A stretch of 64,000 nucleotides of DNA. Origin: Oxytricha trifallax (Eukaryota; Ciliophora; Spirotrichea; Sporadotrichida; Oxytrichidae). The stretch is taken from NCBI GenBank assembly GCA_000711775.1, contig ARYC01001086.1, forward strand, positions 30,089 through 94,088, in the 5' to 3' direction. Both the position numbers and the translations under genes were made by a program. Positions 34,592 through 45,239 of this stretch are shown here, one piece after another; the stretch's first letter is position 1, and every line of letters starts with the position of its first letter. The notes under the pieces are model-generated. The model was not told the origin of the DNA and ran no database searches. It was given only the letters and a program-made list of their open reading frames with translations.

Positions 34592-37356
34592 TCATTACAA
34601 GGGATCATGAGTTGGTAAGACTTCCAACTCTTAAGTGGTAGGCTATGCGATTCCATCACTACCAGTGGCTTTGGTGCCCTTTATTTAAATACCCGGGATG
34701 TCAATCTCCATTTCTACTTTTTGAAGGATCTCCTCATTGACAAGTCTCTCCAGCTATGTTGTATCGATTTCACTAGATCTCTTTGACAGCAATTTCTGAG
34801 TCGATCCCTAGTTCTATCTTTCTTCAATTTTATACTACTCTCCAGTAGTATTCGGTATCATGTCTCTTTGAAACTTTCCAGCTTCATCTGTAGCATCAAG
34901 AGTAGTTAAACTTTTGCTTTTCACTTGCGTGTATTTTACACTCAGTCCCTTATCAAAAACTATATCTCTGCTGTCATCATCATTCAGCAAAAAAGCCCGA
35001 GATGATAGAATCTGGTCTATATTATTCTTCCCAATGAAATTGACATAGAGTTGGTTTGCTTGCTGCTTCTCGCATTCAAGGAAGTTTTCTATTTTCAAGA
35101 GGAGGGGATTCCAACCACTTAGATGCAACTTTGATTGTGCTGATTTTGACCTAGTGACCATTTAGAACATAAGCAGCGTGGTGTTCCATTTACTTCAATG
35201 CTTTGAGTTGACTTTCTATTTTGCTGTTAACTTGCCAGTGAGTCATAAGCTTTCTTACCAACTGCATTGTGAGTACCCTTATCTTTCGTTCCTTACACTT
35301 GACATCCAAGCATAGGTTACTTGCTATCATCTCCATACAGAGGACTGTAGTAAGTCTGTGATTGCGCTGGACAGAGATTGCGCACTCGGTGAACCTCTCC
35401 ACTATTTCCAAACAACTGCTTGTGGTAAAGTGGAGCGTATCTTATTGCTAAAGCATGAATGCAATACCCCGAGAATTGCGCTTTGGCTGGCTCGAATGTT
35501 TGCTTGAGTTCTTAAGTGTGCGCTCCTTCTTCGATATGAGCTTTTTGGAGATGGGGTCAAGTAAATTCTGGAAGTCGAGCACTTCCCATTCATCTGGTAG
35601 CCGTTCCTGAGAAATGAGGTAGTTACTAACATCCTACTTCTTGTATTTCAAAATCTGGCGCCACTCCAATATCAACTCATGGAACAATTTGACAATCCTC
35701 AGCTTCCACTCTTCAGCTCCATCCTCTGAGGTCTTGTAGGCTTTAAGAATCTTGACTACTGCAGACATCCTATTGCGAAGGGAGTTTGTTTCTACGAGAG
35801 TGCTGGTCACATATTTAGAATAAATCATGCTACCCTCTGTGATTTTAATCGGCACTTGTGGAACTTTTGGTCGCCAATGTGGTTTTAATACTTTATTAAT
35901 GTTTACTTTTTGGGGTATTTTATGGTGATGCTTAATTGTTAGGGTCGACTTCTTTAATCTCTTCATTTTAAGAATCTAATGGTTAGTTGTCCTATTCTAA
36001 ACCTTGAGCTGGCATGGCTGTCTTTATAGGCATACGACTTGAATTACTTGAAGGGTCAATACTCCACAATGTTTTGTATAACTGCTGGTCCATCGCTATG
36101 GCATCATTGACTTACTGTCGGTTCTAATGTTTCTGCATTCGATGGGTCATTTGATACTCTCTGCTCGTGTGAACCATCCTGAGAGTGCGTTTAGAGAAGG
36201 TGTTGGTTTGAAGAGTGTCATTGAAAAGTGTATACATTTGGTTGGCCATTCCATCGTTGGTTGCATTGAAGAGCCTCTGCACAAGGGGTCGTAGCTTGCT
36301 GATAGCTGTTGAAATGTAGTCGTTAACCTCGGGCTTTAGCAGGCAGTATCGTGAATGCTTCTTGAACTTTGTTTTTTGGAATAACCTGGTCTTCATATAT
36401 TTGTGCTAGCAGCATTTTTGATTATCCTAAGCATCCTTAAGTCGAGACTCCCTCGACCGTTTAATGGCGTCCAGACCAAGCATGATTAAATTTACTTGCT
36501 CCCTCTAGGCATCCTGCTCTCTTTTCTAAGCTGTATTAAGTAGAGATAGCGTCGTTAGGTAGTAGTTCTGGAGGTGTTTCTGATCTGTGGTCGCCTTGAT
36601 TTACATTTCTTGGAGTTGGGTGTCCGTTAGCCTTGCAGATGCTGGTTTATTAGACAAATTCTTGTTTAACGGTTATTTGTGGGTTGGTTGGATTTTAATT
36701 ATTTATTTATTTTTTTTATTTCAATTTGTTTTAATAGGTTGTTTAGTTTATTGCTCAAGTCCGGAGATAAGTCACCCAGTGATGAGTACCTTGGTAAAGG
36801 ATCTGTACATCCTCTACTAGGGCCTGCTGAGGGTGTCATCTCCAGTTTGTACATTAGGAAGTCTTAATGCAGTGTCTATTGTGTCTTCTTCAACTGCCAT
36901 TAAAGTATTTCTCTTTTAGTACTGTATAGGGCCCCCACATCTAGCCTTGTGCGCGTCTCCATCTCTTTGATCGTTTGTAGCATCTCAAATAGTGGCCTCC
37001 ATCGTCTCCTCTGTCTCGATCTTAATCTAATTGGCATCATCTTCCACAAAGGTCAGCTTGCGTACTGTAGTATGTTGCTGTATTATCGTGTCCACCATCT
37101 CCTGGTAATAGGTAGTAACGTCGTCGCCAAAGATGATTGAAATCAAGTCGATTAAGTCTTTCTCACATCTCTTCTCAACGGTTATATTGTCCATTAAGCA
37201 TCTTAGTCTTATCTTAAAAATGTCAGGCTCTGGTATGTGGGTTGTCACGAGGAGGGCTTGAAGGTTGGGCGGCAGCACCCGCAGGTCAAGCTCGACTGGC
37301 GATGGGGAGAGGAAGTTGATGATGGTTGGTGAGACTTGGTTATCTGAACTGATCAT
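34592..37356 (-). CDS. long transposon gene of unknown function
   Basis: Starts MISSDNQVSPTIINFLSPSP at 37356 and continues through several frame breaks to TGA 34592-34594. Visible blocks: LIDLISIIFGDDVTTYYQEM (about 37110-37170), a Cys/His cluster (CCQHKYMKT...KHSRYC, about 36350-36410) that could bind zinc, NDYISTAISKLRPLVQRLF, NRMSAVVKILKAYKTSEDGA (about 35720-35780), LISKKERTLKNSSK, LCMEMIASNLCLDVKCKERK (about 35280-35340), MVTRSKSAQSKLHLSGWNPL (35161) and SEIDTTQLERLVNEEILQK near the end. It looks all-helical and charged. No family recognised. It may correspond to the 57-kDa TBE protein, which is reported to have zinc-finger features, but the match is not established. Confidence 0.55.
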
Positions 37357-37570
37357 GCGAACAGTGGACCGAAGGCAAAATTATTATAATTTAAGGAGAT
37401 AAGGATAAATAAAATTTAATTTAATCACGCTTAATAATTTGGTAGCTTTATGTTTTTTGATTAAGGGCCTATATATATATTGTACTATGTTAATTATTTT
37501 AAAAGCTACCAAATAGTTTATAATAATAAAAATACAATATTTAATTTAAATTCAAATTCCTAATTAATTC

Positions 37571-37591
37571 AAATTTTACTCTTGGGGTTTT
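37571..37591 (-). repeat. right terminal inverted repeat
   Basis: Reverse complement of 28816-28836, ending ...CTTGGGGTTTT. Identity stops soon after 21 bp on the inner side. Confidence 0.9.
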
Positions 37592-38365
37592 ATGAGTATT
37601 ATCTTTGTTAACTGTTTTAATTATCTTTTAAATTTACATTTTATTGAACTCACAAATAATTAGTGAGATTAATTGCTATATAATTATATGTCAATTTGAG
37701 TATTTAAATTAGTCAATTTTGAATTCTGATTGAATTAAAAAAAATTTCATCAATAAATAATGAGATATTGCTTATTTCTACATCCATAATTCAACCGCCT
37801 TAAAATTATATAGCTTTAAATAATTTAAATTTATTAAAAATAAAAGTGTATATAATTGCAAAATATAGCAATAATAGGTATTAATAGATTATCTCAAACT
37901 AAATAATCTACTATTAGTGGGAATACATACAATAATATTAGAATGTTGGTTTGTCTAAAACTACTATGCATAATTCAATTAAACAAATATTAAATTTATA
38001 ATATTTAAAACTATAAGAATCAATACGAAATACACAAAGAATAAATCTATAAAATATAAATAAAATAAATAAAAGTACTCAGCAATATTAATTTAATTAA
38101 ATAACTATAAAAGTTGTAGTGATAAGGATTTGTTCAATTATTTTATATATTTATATAAAATATTTAATATATGTTTCTGATGTATATTTTAACTTCTATG
38201 ATATTGTTTTAACTCTTAATAATTAACTCATTAACAAGATTAGAAATTAAATACTTAAGTTTTTAAATGTCTCTAAATATAATATATTATCTATTTAATG
38301 TATTACTACAACGAGAGAGAGTTCAATTTTTAAAAAAAGTTTTATTTAATTTATAATTTAAGAGT
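37592..38365. other. AT-rich DNA between transposon and next segment
   Basis: Non-coding, AT-rich stretch to the right of the transposon, belonging to the same candidate IES. An imperfect hairpin (GGTAGCTTTATG ... AAAAGCTACC) lies just inside the right transposon end at about 37440-37510. Confidence 0.5.
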
Positions 38366-38440
38366 GATGATGGGAACAGGAAAAGACTTCGAAGAGCTGA
38401 TTAAAATGATGAAGGAGCATTAAAATATGAAATGGTTATA
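38366..38440 (+). CDS. second segment of the gene split by the transposon
   Basis: Opens with GATGAT (38366-38371), the same hexamer that ends the segment at 28583-28815. It codes GTGKDFEELIKMMKEHQNMK in the frame set by that join. The segment fades into AT-rich DNA after about 38410-38440. A possible next join uses AATGG (in ...GAAATGGTT, about 38428) with the inverted fragment at 40.95-41.22 kb. Confidence 0.6.
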
Positions 38441-38867
38441 TTTAAAAAGGAACATGAATTATAATGAAAACTTTTTTTAATTTAAACTTTGTATATTGGG
38501 TTTATGTTTTTCATTTAATATTGATCCAATTTTATAATCATATATCTTCCAAATTACTTTTCATAATTCTCTTTAATATGCTTATCATATAACTTTTATT
38601 AATCAATTAGAAGCTCTCCTATTTAATTAGTATGAAGGCCAAAATTTTATTTAGTTTCTAAATAATTTAAAATTTCAACAATAAGTTATATCACCTTTTC
38701 CTCAATTGATACGTTGATCATTGATTTATACCTTCAGTAAAGATTTATGACTTTATATTTAACACTTCTTAAATTATCTTTTGAGAGCGAAGCTGAAAAT
38801 TAATCTAAATATTTCGAAGTGATGATAGCTGAAAAAAATCCGCAAGATGGAACATTCTTTACCAATA

Positions 38868-39914
38868 TTGCTAAAGTATAATTGAATTGGGAAATTTGAA
38901 AAATAAAAAAGTAACTGCATGTATAATTAATATTAACTGCCACTTAATACTAATGGCTTTAATCATATTTTGATTTGACACACTTTAATTTGCTAGTCAC
39001 ATTATTATTTAAAATTAATTATAAACCAAATTAATAGAATTGTACCATTGTACTAAACTAAGAAAATAGTTTTTTAATTACAGATTGTACCAGAATGGAT
39101 GAACATATATTTAATTTATAATCATTTAAACAATTATATATGAGCTACTAATGGCTTTTCAATATACAGAGCACTCTACATCACTCGCTTAATCAGTGTT
39201 CACTCTGCTTGCTCCTCTTGTGCACCATCTATGATTGTCGGTTCCTCGATCATCAACCCCAAGTCCCCATCTTCCATCAGTCGTTTTCTCATGTACACTG
39301 CCAGTTCGATCTCGTTGAATGGAAACTTTTCATCTTGCCTCTGCATCTGACTCGTGAATTCTGCCTTTAGCATCCTTGTCTCAAAGGACTTTCTGTTCCA
39401 ATTCACTCATACTCTCGTGGCTAAATCTGTTTGTATTATTGGAGATTGATTTGACCACTCTCGTGAAAATCTACTTTTCATCTTCTGTCTGAATCTAGAG
39501 CACAAAAATATGTCGCTCATTTGGGGTTTAATCTATCTTCTGATTTTACATTTCCATTTATACTGAACGTGATACTTGATTGCTTATTCCCTAGAGCTCA
39601 CTTATATAGGAATACTCTGCCACCCATTTCTACATTCATTTTGTTTTAGTTTAATTATTATTAATTTAATTAATTAAATATATGTTCATCCATTCTGGTA
39701 CAATCTGTAATTAAAAAACTATTTTCTTAGTTTAGTACAATGGTACAATTCTATAATTTGGTTATAATTAATTTTAATATAACTGACTACAATTAAAAGT
39801 GTGTCAAATCAAAATATGATTAAAGCCATTAGTATTAAGTGGCAGTTAATATTAATTATACATGCAGTTACTTTTTTATTTTTCAAATTTCCCAATTCAA
39901 TTATACTTTAGCAA
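38868..39914. mobile_element. 1.05-kb element with about 240-bp inverted repeats
   Basis: The left arm (38868 to about 39118) and right arm (about 39670 to 39914) are near-identical inverted copies; the left has an extra stretch of about 30 nt near 38990. The ends read TTGCTAAAGTATAATTGAAT and are flanked by TA (38866-38867, 39915-39916). The middle holds a degraded minus-strand coding remnant. Confidence 0.85.
39200..39560 (-). pseudogene. coding remnant inside the 1.05-kb element
   Basis: Reading frame MNWNRKSFETRMLKAEF then FNEIELAVYMRKRLMEDGD (39200-39406), preceded in another frame by MSDIFLCSRFRQKMKSRF near 39510 with an intervening TGA. Higher GC than the arms. No family recognised; it looks like a decayed element-encoded protein or a captured piece of host gene. 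Confidence 0.45.
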
Positions 39915-39916
39915 TA

Positions 39917-40940
39917 TTTGTCCTGATATTGGCAGAAAATTATTTCTTCTTACTCATACACTTCTCTTGTAGAAGCATATTGTCATTAACCGATCATAAT
40001 AATAATATACACAATAGTCACTTTCTTAAAATTAAACTTATTTATATGAAGTCTAATAGAAATACGATTAAGTTCTCTTTAAATAAAAGCAATATAAGCA
40101 TTTTCTCAATTAATTAATTTAATTTTTTTTATCATTTTTTCACATCATTAATGCTAAACTTTTATTTCAAAGACTTTTGATTGAATTTCTAGATAAAAAC
40201 TTTTGAATAAAAAAGGGATTATGACTCACATTTAAAGGGAATGAATTAAATTTACATCTCAACAAAAATTTGAGAAAAATAAAATAGAGTGAAGTTCAGT
40301 TTAGATTCAAGATAGGATATTTAAAGATGATAATATTGTTAAAACTCTATTTTGTCTGATTTAAAGCTCATAATTTAATGATATTTCTCAAATATATAAA
40401 ACCAATTGATACATTTAAGACTGAAAATAAGGGTAAATATAGAATAAAATGATTAAAGTACATATAAAAATACTTACTAGTAGTTGATTGATGAAACATT
40501 GTTATCTAGTTGGCTAATATTTTTAGTGATGGCCAAAAATAAATTTTAATTGGTAAAGATGGTTTTCGTTTTAAAGTTTACTGATCCTACCTATGTTTTT
40601 AATATTGCTGGAATAAATTTGAATTTCTTATCAGATAATGATCTTTAATCAATATATTATTCTAATTATTTCTATTTTAACAATTAAACTTGATCTGTTA
40701 TTTTTAACGCCTTATTTCAATTCTTAATAGAATCAAGGGGTTTTATTACAGATTATTATATTTTCTTGACTTTCCTCTAGGTGTTTAGAAACAAAGGTAT
40801 TATTAATAGCCAAACTAACTAAATTTAATGAGACTTATAATATTATTTTGAAGTCTGTTCTTATAGCAGTAAATAACTGGATGAAATTATAAATGCAAAG
40901 AATAAATATATCAGAAATATACTCTGTGAATTATGAGTTG
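39917..40940. other. AT-rich spacer
   Basis: No convincing gene, repeat or RNA. The plus-strand ORF overlapping the element edge (39839-40117) is of low-complexity AT-rich composition. Confidence 0.5.
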
Positions 40941-40944
40941 TGTG

Positions 40945-41215
40945 TATCAATTGCAATATCCTACCCTGCGGATCTCTTCTGCCGCCTTACTATGACAAAT
41001 TTTCTCAACCTTGCCCTTCATATTTTTTACTGCATCTTTCAGGGTTGTCAAATGCACTTTGATATTTTTATTGGAGATTTGTTGGGTTCCTTTCCATCTT
41101 TGAAACTCTGAGCCATTGCTTCATTGTATAGCTTGCAAAGCTGATCTTCGTCCTTATTGAATTGTCCTTCAAGTTCTGCCTGCCATTCATTCCACAAAGT
41201 CTGTTTTAATAATAA
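40945..41215 (-). CDS. coiled-coil coding fragment, possible inverted segment
   Basis: Minus-strand open frame LWNEWQAELEGQFNKDEDQL then NEAMAQSFKDGKEPNKSPIK, continuing after a one-base shift near 41055 as TLKDAVKNMKGKVEKICHSK. Clearly protein-like and helical in the middle of AT-rich DNA. The sequence AATGG at its start (…GAATGGCAGG) also ends the plus-strand segment at 38.4 kb, and joining there is in frame (NMKWQAELEGQF). If right, this is an inverted segment of that gene; a 5-bp match alone is weak evidence. Confidence 0.5.
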
Positions 41216-42089
41216 TTTTAAATAATATTCAAATCTAATTAGAAGTAATCATAATCCTTAAGTTTCAATATTATAAACTTAGAAATGCTGATAGAAATTC
41301 TTATACTCTAATTAAATTATTGATAAAAAATGAATAATTAATTATTCTTAAAAATTGAAAATATCTCAAGAAATCATATAATCAGAAGCTTATTTATTTT
41401 TATAATTAAAGTTAAGCTTAATATTATTAAAATGTCAATGAATTAATAAATGCTTTTGATATTGTAGCTTATTTGAGGAATCATTAGATCTTAACTTATT
41501 ACAAGCAAATGGAATATTAAGTTTGCTATGTCATCCGATAGCACGTGTACACATGGAAAAACATTCTTATAATATTCTCTAAATAAGACTAAGAATATTG
41601 AAATCATTTGAAATGCAATTCAAATATAGTTGAATTTAGTAAACCATTTAAGGAAATCGATAAATAAGTAATATCTAAAAATCATTTGTGTATGTATGAA
41701 TTTTATATTTTATGAGCACTTAATTATATGTATGCATAGCATACAAACTTTTTATAGCTTAATTTAACTATATTCAAAATAATAAGTAAAGATAGTGTCA
41801 ATACATCTTATTTAATTCAAATGCTCAAGCTTCAGCCTTTAACATTAGTTAAGTATTATATTATTATATATTAAAAAACAATAATTACTAATATAGTTCA
41901 ATTTTAAGTATTTTTGTATTATTTCCAGTTAGGAAGGTGGTTTATAATTATTCCTTAATCAGAATTAGTGGACATAAAATAGTTAAACTGTCCCTATAGA
42001 TCATTATTATAAATCCATATGAATTAGTGATAATTTCATTTGGAATTAAAGAGTATATTTAAATAACTTATAATCATAATATAAATATA

Positions 42090-42153
42090 GTCAAGCTTAA
42101 ACGTTTAAAAAGGTTGAAACGAGCTTCAACGTTTTAAAAGGTTGAAGCTTGAC
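42090..42153. repeat. 64-bp imperfect palindrome / tandem pair
   Basis: Two similar units of about 28-30 bp (both containing AAAAGGTTGAA) lie head to tail, and the whole is bounded by GTCAAGCTT and AAGCTTGAC. An inner GTTGAA...TTCAAC stem is also possible, so the DNA could form a cruciform. Confidence 0.7.
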
Positions 42154-42272
42154 GATTAATACAGTGATCAATTATTATCTATAAATTAAATTTAATATTT
42201 ATTTTTTAATATTACATTATTAAATTTGAATATTAATTTTTAAACATAATTTTATTTATATTACTCTAAATA

Positions 42273-42640
42273 TGGAGTATGTTAACACGAAAAATATGAA
42301 TTTTAAACATCATTTTCTCAACTCGTTCAACAACAATAATAGCAATTACTTCACTTATAACAATAATTTCAACAAATACTACTACAAATACAACTACTAC
42401 AACTAAAAACCTAAACCCCAATTTTTTTAAATAAAAGAGATCAGAAAAAACTTACCTGCCACTATTTTGGCAATACTGTAGTTAGAGCAAGAGATTAAAA
42501 TTCTAAATCAAATCTGTGTTAGTAATATTTAAATATTTTTTTAAAATGGAAAACTCAAGTTGTTTTAAATTTATCTTCTCCTGCAGCCAGGAATCTATCT
42601 AGCATGGCTAATTATAAATGGGTGGAGGTTAGTAAATTTC
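42273..42640 (+). CDS. N/Y-rich coding fragment
   Basis: Starts MEYVNTKNMNFKHHFLNSFN and continues as an asparagine/tyrosine-rich stretch, then IKEIRKNLPATILAIL and LEQEIKILNQICVSN. After an AT-rich gap, AARNLSSMANYKWVE appears near 42585-42630. Probably the 5' segments of a gene; no later part was recognised in the window. Confidence 0.45.
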
Positions 42641-42649
42641 TATTATTTT

Positions 42650-45047
42650 AATTAAAAATTTAATGTAAATACTAGATTTTACTCAATTTCAAATTTATAA
42701 TTGAAATTGTTGTGCGGCTATTATAACTTAAAAGCAACATTTTATATTTACTATTGCCTTTTTGTTTATTAAATTACAAGTTTAAAGCAAATTTATATGA
42801 ATAAATGATATCCTTGTAATTTAAGGAAATTATTCTATTATTTAAAGGAAATAATCCACCTTTGAGGAAAAAAATAAATACATCAAGAGTAATTTGTAAA
42901 TCTATAGTATTTTCTAATTATTTACCTTATCAATATTACTATAAGAAATTTCAAATAATCATTGCAATATATTTAATTCCAATCTCCATATTTATTCAAA
43001 ACTAAAAAAATTCATTTTATTGATCAAACTCAAAGTTGAGGTATAGTAAACATATTTAATTAACTGATTCAATAAAAGTAATATATAAATCCTATTTACC
43101 CTAATTTTATATTTGTGTGTCATATTTATACTTTTAAGGGTTTCTTGCAAAAATAATTAAAAAAGTATATCTTTAATATTAACTTTATATCTAAATTTGT
43201 CATTGATTAATGACAAAAAATAAAAAATTACATATTTCAATTTCTTTTTTAATGCCTTATAATTTTAAGATCAAGATTCATCCAATTTAAAAGAATCCCA
43301 GCTCATTATTTGTGAGGAACAAGGTTGTTGTTGAGTAAAAATTTAATATTTTTAACAAAAAAAGTAATAAAATACAAATTAAAGTTTCTATCGCTAATTA
43401 TGGAGGGCAGGAACATCAGAATTAGCATACTTTATATGCATGAATAATTTTTTTTTATAATCATTAATGCATGATTGAAATTAATTAAGGGTATGTAAAC
43501 AAGAATACATCATATAAAATTAGTGTTGCTATCAACAAGTTATTTGACAATGTTATTTCTTTTCATAAATTAATTATTTTTTAATGAAATGTAATTGTTA
43601 AATAAGCTGTATATTCATATGATAACTTTAACAATTTAGTATGCTGGACCCTTGTTTACTGACCTTTAATTAATTTATAAGAGTAATTAATGAATTTAAA
43701 AAATGCTAGTTCTGATGTTACCACTCACCCTCATAAAAAATAAGCACATTATTATAAAGTATAAACTCCATTGCAATTTGTAACTTCCCTTATTAAATTT
43801 TACAAATATATTTTTATTTTATATTTTCATAAATTTTAAAGCTATTTAATAAATCAATGTAAGCAAGTATAAAAGAATCAAGATAAAAACAAAAGATTTT
43901 ACTACTAAAAAATATATCTAAATAATATGGATTAACAGTTAGTTAATAATTAAATTCCTAAATATTTTTACATTCTTATTGATATTTAAATAAAATTTAA
44001 ATTATATAAATACTAAAAGTAAAATTAGAAGGTACTAAATTAAAAAATAAATGAAAAAAATTGAAAGGATAGACATATATTAAATATTTTAAATATTAAA
44101 ATAAATAAGAAAATAATAACATATAGGTTCAAAAGACAATAATCAATATAAAAAAGAAATACAAGAAAAAATATAATAAAAAGAAATTTAAGATGAATAA
44201 ATAAAAAGAAAATAAATAAAGATTATGGATAAGGAGTTTTATATTTGAGTAATCAAATATGCAAAAATCAAATCGGCAAAACAAATACAAATATTTGGAT
44301 TTATAAATTTAAAAATTGCAAAGTAAAATAGATTGCAAGAAAATGAGTGAATCACAACTCTTTGTACATATAAGGATTAATTGATAGATTATATTGTAGT
44401 ATTGTAGAGCTTGGGGCAATTTGTTGGAATATGGATTCAAATGTTCTCGTACAATTGCAAAATATTTTTAAGCAGGAATTAAAATATTGTCTTTGAGAGA
44501 CTTGGTAAAATTTTCTAAAAAATAGGTTGACTGTAAGAATTAATATAGTTAACATTTAGTGAATAACGAGTTACAGCTTTAAAATTATACAATAAATTGA
44601 TTTTTAAAGTTTAATAAATTATAAGTTATGTTTTAATATTATTTTATTAATTTTAGCTAAATTAAGTTAATAAGTTTAAATTAATCGTCAAAGATTGTTA
44701 AATAAACTTAATAAAAATTATTAAAACAATATTAATTCTTGTCTAATTAAAATATTATTTGAATAAACTATAGTACATTTGATAAAAAAGTTTTAACTTT
44801 TATAAACTATATTAAACTTAGGCAATCAATATTGATTAATAAACCCTTTATGATTAAGTTTTAAAATAATCATGCTTTAAAATGAAGTAAAATATAATAG
44901 AATAAAGTTAATAAATTAAAACTAATATGTTCTAACTTTTATGTTATTCAAGTTAAATAAAATTATTTTTTCTCTCATAAATTAATATTATCTATGTTAT
45001 AACTTATAAAAGATGCAAAATAATTTAAACTAATTCAAACAAATTAC
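42650..45047. other. AT-rich spacer
   Basis: About 2.4 kb of very AT-rich DNA without supported genes. The minus-strand ORF at 44352-44555 has no recognisable features. Confidence 0.5.
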
Positions 45048-45095
45048 TGTAAGGCAATCGAGAAATTCTCGGCAACTTTTCTCGATTGCCTTACA
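45048..45095. repeat. 17-bp perfect hairpin
   Basis: TGTAAGGCAATCGAGAA (45048-45064) and its exact reverse complement (45079-45095) around a 14-base loop. Relatively GC-rich in an AT desert, near the 3' end of the next minus-strand gene. It resembles the GC-rich hairpins inside the arms of the 61-62 kb element, though the sequence differs. Confidence 0.75.
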
Positions 45096-45239
45096 TTTTT
45101 TATAAACTAATTTTCCAAAATACATTAAGTTATTAATTTTTAATAATTTATTATAAGATGTTACTGTATTTATCTCTTAAACCACTTGAATATTTAAATT
45201 TTTTACCAACTCTAACTATTTTATGTAACAAAATTCATA

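Larger units (their letters stand above)
28816..37591. mobile_element. 8.8-kb TBE-like DNA transposon
   Basis: Bounded by perfect 21-bp terminal inverted repeats that begin AAAACCCCAAGAGTAAAATT (28816-28836 and 37571-37591). The AAAACCCC end equals the hypotrich telomere repeat unit, the hallmark of telomere-bearing elements (TBE) of Oxytricha. The element is visibly more GC-rich than its surroundings. It carries four coding regions: probable cysteine protease (-), DDE transposase (-), a plus-strand basic protein and a long minus-strand gene. Counting one more base at each end (T...A), the flanks show a TGA triplet on both sides (28812-28814, 37593-37595), a possible 3-bp target duplication; the exact edge is ambiguous. 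Known TBEs are near 4 kb with three genes, so this one is about twice as long. Confidence 0.85.
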
